Below are positions 1 through 7,401 of a DNA stretch of 19,592 nt, one piece after another. The notes beneath the pieces were generated by a model that ran no database searches, had not been told where the DNA came from, and was given only the letters and a program-made list of their open reading frames with translations. The stretch is from positions 1 through 19,592 of the forward strand of contig JAQCJA010000029.1 in NCBI GenBank assembly GCA_027593305.1, given 5' to 3'. This DNA comes from a bacterium. GTDB lineage: Bacteria > Latescibacterota > UBA2968 > UBA8231. How positions within the stretch are numbered: position 1 is the stretch's first letter; every line of letters begins with the position of its first letter. Both the position numbers and the translations under genes were made by a program.

Positions 1-182
1 GGGGGGATGGAAGGTACCCCGCCTCTAAGAAAGCGTCAACGAGATGTCCGCTGGAAGGGCCGTCTGGACCGGTCTGCTGGATGCGCTTGCTTCGCCTCCG
101 CGCCCGGCGCTACCTTTCGCCGCGTCAAGTCCCCGGGTTCCGTCCAGGACTCATCCGGGGTGCCAAGAACCGGGAGGTCGAT

Positions 183-665
183 ATGGTACGAGGACTGCTC
201 ATGCTGGCCGTGCTGGTCGCGGCACTTGGGTGTGGCAAGGAAGAGGAAGCCGCCGAACTCAAGACGTACGTGCTCGCGATCAAACAGCTCCATCCGTTAT
301 GCCAACGCGTCGAGGCCACCATCGTACGCTTTGATGATCCAACGCAGGATATCACTCTCGCTGACATTCAGGAAGCGCGAGATCTGCTCACGGAGTACTC
401 ACGCGCCGTGGCTGCCGTAACGGCACCAACCGAGAAGCAGGCGAAGAACACCCACGGACTCTACGCCCGGTCCTTTGAGGAGGCGGAGCGACTGGCGACG
501 GACGAAACCGGGGATATGCGACGCCAGGCGCACTCCGTCGCCATTGGCTTGCGCAACCTTCGACGCACCGTGGAGGACCGCGTCTACCCTTCACTCAGCG
601 TGCTGTTGGCACGACACAAGCTGCAGGGCGAGACATACGAGTTGAGCTGGCCGAAAACCAACTGA
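183..665 (+). CDS. Putative lipoprotein of unknown function, 160 aa
   Basis: I do not recognise the family. The chosen start is the ATG at 183, preceded by a GGGAGG ribosome binding site about 5 bases upstream. From there the protein opens with a short basic stretch and a hydrophobic segment (residues 5-16), ending in A-L-G-C with Cys17 and an acidic KEEE run behind it. That looks like a signal peptidase II lipobox, although Ala at -3 is not the usual Leu. The mature part is about 140 residues, polar and probably mostly helical, with no motif I can name. The frame stays open upstream to the window edge, but the leader and RBS favour 183. A strong hairpin follows the stop. Bases 1-182 show no other supportable gene, though the tail of an upstream gene could end there. 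Secretion is inferred from the N-terminus only. Confidence 0.65.
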   Translation: MVRGLLMLAVLVAALGCGKEEEAAELKTYVLAIKQLHPLCQRVEATIVRFDDPTQDITLADIQEARDLLTEYSRAVAAVTAPTEKQAKNTHGLYARSFEEAERLATDETGDMRRQAHSVAIGLRNLRRTVEDRVYPSLSVLLARHKLQGETYELSWPKTN

Positions 666-685
666 ATTCGGTTCACCTGAACCAC

Positions 686-721
686 CACACGCCCCTGACT
701 GCAGCCAGTCGGGGGCGTGTG
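686..721. terminator. Bidirectional intrinsic terminator between convergent genes
   Basis: A near-perfect 15-bp stem: the arm CACACGCCCC-T-GACT (686-700) and the arm AGTC-G-GGGGCGTGTG (707-721), with the loop GCAGCC and a single T-G wobble. It lies between the lipoprotein stop (665) and the stop of the convergent glycosyltransferase gene (726). On the + strand it is followed by a short GTGTTT tail. On the - strand the T-run is weak. Position and stem strength make termination in both directions likely. Confidence 0.8.
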
Positions 722-725
722 TGTT

Positions 726-2228
726 TCAGGCTGCTGCCGCCCTCGCGGAGCGACGCAGACGCAGGTCCATCAACCATGGCTGCAGGCTGGAAAGCAGACC
801 TGTATAGAGGAAGCCGATGTGGAACAGCAACAGAAAAGGGATGCCGAAGTAGAGGCCAACTTCCACGGCACGGACGATGACGAAGCCGAAGTAGACTGCC
901 ATGCTCAACTCGGCGAGGGCAACCAATGTTTTGGCGCCGGCGTACTTGCCGCCGGGACGGCCCTGGGCGTCCACCCCGTACTTCGGCGTGCGGTGAAATC
1001 CCGTGGTGTAGCCCAGGAGACCCTCGACGACGGCGCGCGCATTGTTGACGCACAGGCTGATACCGATCGCCATCAGCAGCGGCAGGTATTTGAGGGCACT
1101 CTTCCAGTCCGCATATAGCTCACGCTGCGACACCATGTAATACCCGGAGATCGCCATGGTTGCCATGGAAAACAATGGCAGATCGATAAGGAACATCCGG
1201 TGTTCCCAGGCCATCATCTTGCGGATGTCGAGGACGGGGAGCATGAGCAATGCCATGACCAGCATCAGGATGTAGCAACTGTTGGCGGCAAGGTGGAAGG
1301 TCGCCTCAACCTTCACTTTCATGGGTAGGTGAGCGCGCCAGACCCGCGGCAGAATCTTTTTTGCGGTCTGCACGGCACCCTTTGTCCACCGGTGCTGCTG
1401 TGATTTGAAGGCGTTGATCTCGACGGGCAACTCTGCCGGCACCACCACATGGGGCAGATAGAGAAAACGCCAGCCAGCCAGTTGCGCGCGGAAGCTGAGG
1501 TCGAGGTCCTCCGTCAGTGTGTCGTGCTGCCAGCCGCCTGCGTCGATGATCGCCTGCCGACGCCAGATACCCGCTGTGCCATTGAAATTGAAAAAGCGGC
1601 CGGAGCGGTTGCGCGCCGTGTGTTCGATGACGAGGTGACCATCGAGGAAGATGGACTGGATCCGCGTCAGCACGGAAAAATGCCGATTCATGTGGCCCCA
1701 GCGCATCTGCACCATGCCAATGCCGGCATCGGTGAAGTGATGCATGGACTGATGCAACACATTGGCTGGCGGTACGAAGTCTGCGTCGAGAATGAAGATG
1801 AAGTCATGCTGTGCCTGCTTCAGCCCCGCCTCCAGGGCACCAGCTTTATATCCGGTTCGATCGGCACGATGGATGTAGTGGGCGCATACGCCCCGGGCCT
1901 GGAGGCGGCTGACGGCCGCCAGTGCCCGCGCCTGCGTCTCGTCCGTAGAATCGTCCAGCACCTGGATTTCCAGACGGTCGAGGGGCCAGTCGATCCTGCC
2001 CACAGCCTCCAGCAAACGCTCCACCACATGATATTCATTAAAAATCGGCAGCTGAACCGTGACCCCCGGCAGCGACTCGAAGTGGCCCTGCGGCTGCGGC
2101 GACTGGTGGCGGTAACGGTAGTAGACGCGCAGAATAAACCATCGATGGAAACCGAACAGACTCAGGAATGCGACGATGCCACAGTAGACGGCCAGCAGCG
2201 CGGTTTGCCAGGTTGTCAGAGCTTCCAT
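726..2228 (-). CDS. Membrane GT2 glycosyltransferase, CslA/cellulose-synthase-like
   Basis: A processive-type family 2 glycosyltransferase of 500 aa. It has an N-terminal membrane segment (about residues 7-30), a cytoplasmic GT-A domain, and roughly four or five hydrophobic segments from about residue 310 to 480. The expected catalytic motifs appear in order: LDDS (91-94), the DAD metal/nucleotide site (148-150), TED with the catalytic Asp (239-241), and QQHRW (277-281), the QxxRW acceptor/product motif. This architecture is typical of beta-glycan synthases such as glucomannan 4-beta-mannosyltransferase and cellulose-synthase-like enzymes. No PilZ domain is present. The sugar donor and product cannot be told from the sequence. 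It is the last gene of the long minus-strand block, 89 bp beyond secA, and may be partly independent. The ATG at 2228 has only a weak AAGG upstream. Confidence 0.9.
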   Translation of the reverse strand: MEALTTWQTALLAVYCGIVAFLSLFGFHRWFILRVYYRYRHQSPQPQGHFESLPGVTVQLPIFNEYHVVERLLEAVGRIDWPLDRLEIQVLDDSTDETQARALAAVSRLQARGVCAHYIHRADRTGYKAGALEAGLKQAQHDFIFILDADFVPPANVLHQSMHHFTDAGIGMVQMRWGHMNRHFSVLTRIQSIFLDGHLVIEHTARNRSGRFFNFNGTAGIWRRQAIIDAGGWQHDTLTEDLDLSFRAQLAGWRFLYLPHVVVPAELPVEINAFKSQQHRWTKGAVQTAKKILPRVWRAHLPMKVKVEATFHLAANSCYILMLVMALLMLPVLDIRKMMAWEHRMFLIDLPLFSMATMAISGYYMVSQRELYADWKSALKYLPLLMAIGISLCVNNARAVVEGLLGYTTGFHRTPKYGVDAQGRPGGKYAGAKTLVALAELSMAVYFGFVIVRAVEVGLYFGIPFLLLFHIGFLYTGLLSSLQPWLMDLRLRRSARAAAA

Positions 2229-2317
2229 AGGAGGCCTTGGAAGATCGGGCAGCGCACGGCCCGCTGCCGTGACAAACTACCCAATGTGGCCGCGATTCAT
2301 GAGGCTCACACAGGCCG

Positions 2318-5300
2318 TCAGGCCTGCCCGTGGCATTGTTTGAATTTCTTGCCGCTGCCACATGGGCATGGATCGTTGCGCCCCACTTTCGGGCCACTGC
2401 GCGTGGGTGTCTTGCGGGCGGTGTCGGTGCCCTCACTGCCTCCGGCGACCAGGCCACGCTCCCGAGGAGCCGCCGGGCCCGCGGGACGTCCAAGAGGCAT
2501 GCCATCACCTGTACTCTGTGGTACTGTCGGCGCGCCGCCGCGGAATCCGAGATTGGTCGCTTCCGTGTGTATGTCCGACAACTGGCCGCGCCCGACCGGC
2601 CGCGGTGCCGCAGGCGGGCCCACATCAACGCGCAGTTGAAAAAGGTTGCGGAGTGATTCGGCGTTGATGCGGGCAATGAGGCTGCCGAACATCTCGAAGG
2701 CCTCCTTCTGATAGACGAGCAGGGGATCCTTGCCAGCGACGCCAGCGAAGCCCACTCCCTCCTTCAGTTCGTCCATCTCGTAGAGGTGTTCCTGCCAGCA
2801 CGTGTCGACTGTGTGCAACAGTACCGCCTTCTCCACTTCGCGGAAGGTCTCTTCCGTCACCAGTTGACGGCGATGTTCATAGGCGCCGCGTGCGGCCTCC
2901 AGTAGTCTCTCCTGCAGCTGCTCGATGTCGATGTTGTTGCGCTCTTCGAGTGCCACTGGCAGCGGCGTGAAGAACATGCTGGAGAACTCGACGGACAGAT
3001 CCTCCCAGGCCCACTCCTCCGATGGCAGACCTGGTTGGCCGTGGGCCGCCGACAGTTCGGTGATCGCCTCATCGATCAGACCCGCGACCTGGTCATGGGC
3101 GCTCTTGCGCTCGAGGATGTCGCGGCGGCGGTTGTAGATGACCTGGCGCTGCTGGTTCATGACATCGTCATACTTCAGCAGATGCTTGCGCATCTCGAAG
3201 TTGCGTGCTTCCACCTTCTTCTGCGCCCGTTCGATCGAGCGGGTCACCATGCTGTGCTCGATGACTTCGCCCTCTTCGGCGCCGAGCCGGTCCATCACCG
3301 AGGCGATCCGTTCGGAGCCAAAAAGCCGCATCAGGTCATCTTCAAGGGACATGTAGAACCGCGAAGCACCCGGATCCCCCTGGCGGCCGGCGCGGCCGCG
3401 CAACTGCCGATCGATACGCCGCGACTCGTGGCGTTCGGTGCCGATCACCTGGAGTCCGCTGGGGTTCTCCGTCAGTTCCTCAAGGAGGGATCTGCCGTTG
3501 TAGTCGCTGGCAAGCGTCACGTCGGCGGATGTGATGAGATCCCGCTCAATATGAATGACACCCGGATTCAGCTTGATGTCCGTGCCACGCCCGGCCATGT
3601 TCGTGGCGATCGTCACCTGCCCTGGTTGTCCAGCACCTGCGACGACTTCGGCCTCCTTTTGGTGGTAGCGCGCATTGAGCAACTGATGCTTGATCCCCTT
3701 GCGGGCCAGCATTCTCGACAGCAGCTCGGAAATTTCCACCGAGATCGTGCCCACCAGAACCGGCAACTGGCGCTCGTTCAGCCAGGCGATGTCCTCGATG
3801 ATGGCATTGTACTTTTCGCGTTTGGTGCGATAGATCTGATCTTCGTGATCCACGCGGCGGATCGGGCGATGTGTGGGAATCACAACGACATCGAGCTTGT
3901 AGATTTCCCACAGTTCGGCCGCTTCGGTTTCGGCCGTGCCCGTCATGCCCGCCAGCTTGTGATACAGGCGGAACAGATTCTGCAGGGTGATGGTGGCGAC
4001 CGTCTGTGTCTCGGCCTCGACTTTCACACCTTCTTTGGCTTCGAGGGCCTGATGCAGGCCGTCGGCAAAGCGTCGACCGGGCTGCGGGCGACCGGTGGAC
4101 TCGTCGACGATGACGACCTTCTTATCCTCCGTAACCATGTATTGAACGTCGCGCTCAAACAGGGTATAGGCCTTCATCAGCTGATTGATGTTGTGCACCG
4201 CTTCGGTGCGGTGCTGATGATCGCGATACGCTTCATCTTCCTTCAGCCGCTTCTCGTCATCACTGAGAGACGCGTCCCGGCGCACGAGGCCGATCGCTTC
4301 GCTGACGTCGGGCAGAATGAACAGAGCCTGCTCGTCCGGAGACAGCAGATCACGACCCTTGTCCATCAGATCGAGGGTGTGACCCTTCTCGTCGATGATG
4401 AAGAACATTTCCTCGTCGATTTCGGCCATGCGTTTGTCGCGCATGTAGTCGCCCTCGACCTTGCTGATGAGACGCTTGACGCCCTCTTCCTGCAGCACCT
4501 TCATCAGACGCCTGTTCTTCGGCGCACCACGCATGGCGCGCAGCAGGTCGATGCCAACTTCGTACTCATCGGCGTCGGTTTCACGCTTCTTCTCGGCATC
4601 CGCAACCAGCTTGTTTACCTGGTTCGTCTGCGCCCGCAGCAGCTTCTCCACCAGGGGCTTGAACTCGGCGTAGCGATTGTTCGATTCTGGCACCGGGCCG
4701 GAAATGATCAGCGGCGTGCGCGCGTCATCGATGAGATTGGAGTCGGCCTCGTCGACAATGGCGAAATTGAAGTCACGCTGCGAGATATGCTCACGCCGTG
4801 TGGCCATGTTGTCGTACAGGTAGTCAAAGCCGATCTGGTCCTTTGTCGCGTAGACGACATCGGCGGCGTAGGCTTCGGCGCGTTTGGCCGGCAGCCATTC
4901 AAAGGATGCCGGTGTTGACTCCGGCACCGGCAGGATGTAGGCCTCGGCGCCACCCGTCTGACGGGCATCCTGGATGATTCCCACCGACAGTCCCAGAAAG
5001 TTGAAGATGCCACCCATCCACATGGCGTCGCGCTTGGCCAGGTAGTTGTTGTGCGTAATGAGGTGACAACCACGACCGGTGAGGGCATTGAGATAGAGCG
5101 GGGGCACGGCGACCAGGGTCTTGCCTTCGCCGGTGGCCATCTCGGCGACCTTGCCCGAATGCAGCACGGTGCCACCGTAGAGCTGCACGTCGTAGGGCTC
5201 CATGAACCATTCCTCGGCACCACCGACGACGTCCCAACTGCGCCCCACCAGGCGGCGGCAGGCATCCTTGACGACGGCAAAGGCCTCGCTCTGGATCTCG

Positions 5301-5641
5301 TCGAGAAAGCTGGCCTCGAGAGCCCGGATCTCCTCTTCGGCGATCTGGTGCCTGTCGTTGAGCCGCTCCCGTTCACCCGGCTCAAGATCACCGCGCAAGG
5401 CCGTTTCGATCTCGGCCACTTCCTCCGCCAGATCTGCCGTGCGCTCGTGCAGTCGCAGACGGAATTGCGCCGTGTAGGTGAACAACTCGGCGTCAGAGAT
5501 CGCCGCCAGTGCCTGGAACTGGCGGTTGATCTCTTCGATCACGGGCAGACCCTTCTTGAACTCGCGGTCTGCCTGGGAACCGAAGACCCTCTTGAAGGAG
5601 GCGAGGATGGAGCCAATCAGGTTTTTCAGGAATGCAAGCAT
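2318..5641 (-). CDS. secA: Preprotein translocase ATPase SecA, FCB-like long form
   Basis: The Sec motor ATPase, which drives unfolded preproteins through SecYEG. At 1107 aa it is longer than the ~900-aa E. coli protein. Walker A is MATGEGKT (168-175) and Walker B reads DEAD (297-300). The NMAGRGTDI and GRAGRQGD motifs of the second motor half are present. The C-terminus carries a SEC-C zinc motif, CPCGSGKKFKQCHG, with ligands near C1092, C1094, C1103 and H1104. An acidic, probably coiled insertion occupies about 60-115. Several usually invariant stretches differ: THNNYLAKRD (196-205) where VNDYLAKRD is normal, and YATKDQIGFDYLYDNM (264-279) where GTNNEFGFDYLRDNM is normal. The start at 5641 fits SecA N-termini, but no clear Shine-Dalgarno precedes it. 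It lies 34 bp after the phosphoesterase gene, probably in the same transcript. Confidence 0.97.
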   Translation of the reverse strand: MLAFLKNLIGSILASFKRVFGSQADREFKKGLPVIEEINRQFQALAAISDAELFTYTAQFRLRLHERTADLAEEVAEIETALRGDLEPGERERLNDRHQIAEEEIRALEASFLDEIQSEAFAVVKDACRRLVGRSWDVVGGAEEWFMEPYDVQLYGGTVLHSGKVAEMATGEGKTLVAVPPLYLNALTGRGCHLITHNNYLAKRDAMWMGGIFNFLGLSVGIIQDARQTGGAEAYILPVPESTPASFEWLPAKRAEAYAADVVYATKDQIGFDYLYDNMATRREHISQRDFNFAIVDEADSNLIDDARTPLIISGPVPESNNRYAEFKPLVEKLLRAQTNQVNKLVADAEKKRETDADEYEVGIDLLRAMRGAPKNRRLMKVLQEEGVKRLISKVEGDYMRDKRMAEIDEEMFFIIDEKGHTLDLMDKGRDLLSPDEQALFILPDVSEAIGLVRRDASLSDDEKRLKEDEAYRDHQHRTEAVHNINQLMKAYTLFERDVQYMVTEDKKVVIVDESTGRPQPGRRFADGLHQALEAKEGVKVEAETQTVATITLQNLFRLYHKLAGMTGTAETEAAELWEIYKLDVVVIPTHRPIRRVDHEDQIYRTKREKYNAIIEDIAWLNERQLPVLVGTISVEISELLSRMLARKGIKHQLLNARYHQKEAEVVAGAGQPGQVTIATNMAGRGTDIKLNPGVIHIERDLITSADVTLASDYNGRSLLEELTENPSGLQVIGTERHESRRIDRQLRGRAGRQGDPGASRFYMSLEDDLMRLFGSERIASVMDRLGAEEGEVIEHSMVTRSIERAQKKVEARNFEMRKHLLKYDDVMNQQRQVIYNRRRDILERKSAHDQVAGLIDEAITELSAAHGQPGLPSEEWAWEDLSVEFSSMFFTPLPVALEERNNIDIEQLQERLLEAARGAYEHRRQLVTEETFREVEKAVLLHTVDTCWQEHLYEMDELKEGVGFAGVAGKDPLLVYQKEAFEMFGSLIARINAESLRNLFQLRVDVGPPAAPRPVGRGQLSDIHTEATNLGFRGGAPTVPQSTGDGMPLGRPAGPAAPRERGLVAGGSEGTDTARKTPTRSGPKVGRNDPCPCGSGKKFKQCHGQA

Positions 5642-5675
5642 GTCAGGTCGGAGGGGATCGCAGGTTTGAGGAATC

Positions 5676-6404
5676 TCAACGGCCCTGGCTGAGGCGATCG
5701 GCCAGGAAGCGAGGCAGGCCGACAGCGAGGATCTTCTGCCGGGCGGCGGTCACATCATAGGAAACACGCACGAGTTCGACCGAGTCGAGTTCGCTGTCAC
5801 GTATGGCAAAACAGGCACGCGGGTCACCATCTCTGGGTTGACCCACACTACCGACGTTCACCAGATACCGCGCCGTCGCCGCAAGAGACAGCCGACCTTC
5901 GGTCCGCATGATCGTGCGCACATCTTCTGTTGCGCAACAGACGAAGGCCAAATGCGAATGGCCGACAAAGACCAGACGCGTTGGCACACTCTTCAGCGCC
6001 GCGGCGGCATCATCGGCGTCATGTACGTAGTGCCAGGCTCGCGGATCTCCGGGTTCGGCATGTACGAAGAAGGCATCCGCCTCAGCATGGGTCAGATGCA
6101 GCGCGCCCAGCCTGGCCCTTTGTCCCGCCGACAATTGCTGCCGAGTCCATTCCACCGAACGTCTGGCGAGGGGTGTAAAGTACTCCTCCGGCTGCTCACC
6201 GGCCACAGCCTCTTCGTGGTTGCCCAGCAAAGCGACGGCTGTCAGCTCGTCGACGATGGCAAGACAGCCCCCGGGATCGGCACCATAACCGATCGTGTCC
6301 CCGAGGCAGAGCCACCGTTCCACGCCGCGATCAACACCCGCGCTCCGCACCGCCTCGAGAGCCTCGAGATTGCCGTGGACGTCGGAGAGGACAGCGGTAC
6401 GCAC
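5676..6404 (-). CDS. Calcineurin-like metallophosphoesterase (YfcE/MJ0936-type)
   Basis: A single-domain, soluble binuclear-metal phosphoesterase of 242 aa. The family motifs are in order: D8-x-H10 in SDVHGN, GDTIGYG with D36, GNHE with N62-H63, H115 in FVHAEPGD, and GHSH (148-151). These are the metal ligands and catalytic residues of the family, so it should be active. Relatives act on phosphodiesters or nucleotide phosphates, and some are diadenosine tetraphosphatase or phosphatase-like. The substrate here is unknown. The start is GTG at 6404 (reverse complement of CAC), 24 bases after the nusB stop, with AGGA five bases upstream. The position between nusB and secA suggests co-transcription but says little about function. 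Confidence 0.9.
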   Translation of the reverse strand: MRTAVLSDVHGNLEALEAVRSAGVDRGVERWLCLGDTIGYGADPGGCLAIVDELTAVALLGNHEEAVAGEQPEEYFTPLARRSVEWTRQQLSAGQRARLGALHLTHAEADAFFVHAEPGDPRAWHYVHDADDAAAALKSVPTRLVFVGHSHLAFVCCATEDVRTIMRTEGRLSLAATARYLVNVGSVGQPRDGDPRACFAIRDSELDSVELVRVSYDVTAARQKILAVGLPRFLADRLSQGR

Positions 6405-6428
6405 GGATGTCCTGTCGCCGCCCCGTGG

Positions 6429-6923
6429 CTAGATCTTGATGCCGCGCTGCCGGGCAATGGTGTCGAGAACACCATTGACGAAGGCGTGGGACTTGTCGCC
6501 TCCGTAGACCTTGGACAATTCAATGGCCTCGTGAATGGTGACGCGTGCCGGGGCGTCGTCGAGATATAACATCTCGGCCAGGGCCAGGCGCAGGATCAAC
6601 CCATCCATCCGGGCGAGCCTTTCCGGCCGCCAGTTGGTCGCTGTGGCACCGATCAATTCCCTGATGTCACTGTCGTGTTCAATGCAGCTGCGGGCGAGCC
6701 GGCCGGCGAACTCGATGTTCTTCGTGCCCATGTTCGCTGCCGTCGCCCGCTGTCACAGCGCCTCTTCCAACTGTCCTGGTGAGGCGACCTCCCAGTACAG
6801 GGCCTGTAGGGCCAGCCGTCGGGCGCCGGAGCGGGTATCGGGCAACGGCTCGTCGTCTTCTGCTCCCCACTCGTCATCATCCCAGCGTCGCTGCGCCTTA
6901 ACTGCGTCGTCGGGGGAGTTCAC
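6429..6923 (-). CDS. nusB: Transcription antitermination factor NusB, interrupted by an in-frame TGA
   Basis: NusB binds boxA RNA with ribosomal protein S10 in rRNA antitermination. The gene appears as two pieces in one reading frame. Piece one runs from GTG (6923), 4 bases after the ribH stop, for 56 codons: an acidic ~30-residue extension, then SGARRLALQALYWEV, the normal Arg-rich first helix of NusB. A TGA at 6753-6755 follows EEAL. The same frame continues with QRATAAN and then, from an ATG at 6731, another 100 residues that are plainly the rest of NusB (LARMDGLILRLALAEMLY, HEAIELSKVYGGDKSHAFVNGVLD). Read through, the protein would be about 164 aa, near the family size plus the extension. 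The ATG at 6731 alone would give a NusB lacking the RNA-binding helix. The nonsense codon may be a real mutation, a recoded codon or a sequencing error. Confidence 0.75.
6753..6755 (-). other. In-frame TGA inside nusB
   Basis: Codon 57 counted from the GTG at 6923. It is bracketed by ...QLEEAL and QRATAAN... with no frame change, so a single base substitution (for example CGA to TGA, or TGG to TGA) would explain it. TGA is a genuine stop elsewhere in this window (it ends secA, ribD, ribE, ribBA, ftsY's upstream neighbour and others), so a reassigned code is not supported. Confidence 0.85.
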
Positions 6924-6927
6924 GCCA

Positions 6928-7401
6928 CTATGCCTGCTTGAGGCCGGCGATCAGGTCCGCCATCTCGATCGCGTTCATTGCTGCATCCCAGCCCCGGTTG
7001 CCGGACCGCAGGCCCGCACGGCTGATTGCCTGTTCCACGTCATCCGTCGTGACCACGCCAAAAGTCACGGGAACACCGCTGTCGAGGCTGACGCGGGCAA
7101 TACCGCGGGCGGTCTCGTTGGCAACGAAGTCGAAATGCGGCGTCTCGGAGCGAATGATGGCGCCCAGGCACAGAACAGCGTCAAAGCGCCCGGTGGTGGC
7201 CAGTTTGCTGGCTGCCAGGGGCAGTTCGAACGAACCGGGCACCCACGCCACCTCGACGTGATCCTCGGGGCAGCCGTGACGACGCAGGCAGTCGAGGGCG
7301 CCGTCGAGCAGCTTCCCGGTAACGAGACTGTTGAAGCGGGCAACAATTACGGCAAACCGACGGTTGCTGGCGTCGAGTTTGCCCTCATGCACTCTGGGCA
7401 T
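6928..7401 (-). CDS. ribH: 6,7-dimethyl-8-ribityllumazine synthase
   Basis: Condenses 5-amino-6-ribitylaminouracil with 3,4-dihydroxy-2-butanone 4-phosphate, the step before riboflavin synthase. The predicted product is 157 aa, the usual length. Visible family motifs: ARFN near the N-terminus (substrate binding), WVPGSFELP, GAIIRSETPHFDF containing the catalytic His (H89), PVTFGVVTTDD, and NRGWDAAMNAIEMADL. A longer frame is open upstream inside ribBA. I chose the ATG at 7401 because GAGGG sits five bases before it and because it gives the standard N-terminus; a GTG at 7392 is the alternative. The gene overlaps the end of ribBA by 17 bases, which suggests translational coupling. Confidence 0.95.
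   Translation of the reverse strand: MPRVHEGKLDASNRRFAVIVARFNSLVTGKLLDGALDCLRRHGCPEDHVEVAWVPGSFELPLAASKLATTGRFDAVLCLGAIIRSETPHFDFVANETARGIARVSLDSGVPVTFGVVTTDDVEQAISRAGLRSGNRGWDAAMNAIEMADLIAGLKQA

Noticed and set aside
2229..2326. Terminator after secA
   Set aside because: CAGGCC-GTCA-GGCCTG (2311-2326) overlaps the secA stop, and a 6-bp GGCAGC/GCTGCC stem lies further on (around 2250-2270), but neither has a T-run. Read-through to the glycosyltransferase gene seems as likely.
3035..4918. A very long open frame (over 600 codons) on the + strand opposite secA
   Set aside because: It is fully antisense to well-conserved SecA codons, its translation has no recognisable motif, and such frames are expected from codon bias in GC-rich genes. 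Similar long antisense frames opposite ribBA, rseP and the glycosyltransferase were rejected for the same reason.
6700..6760. Selenocysteine or other programmed recoding at the nusB TGA
   Set aside because: The bases after the TGA give only a weak long-range GGCGA/TCGCC pairing and no compact bacterial SECIS-like hairpin. No selenoprotein NusB is known to me. It remains possible but has no positive support.
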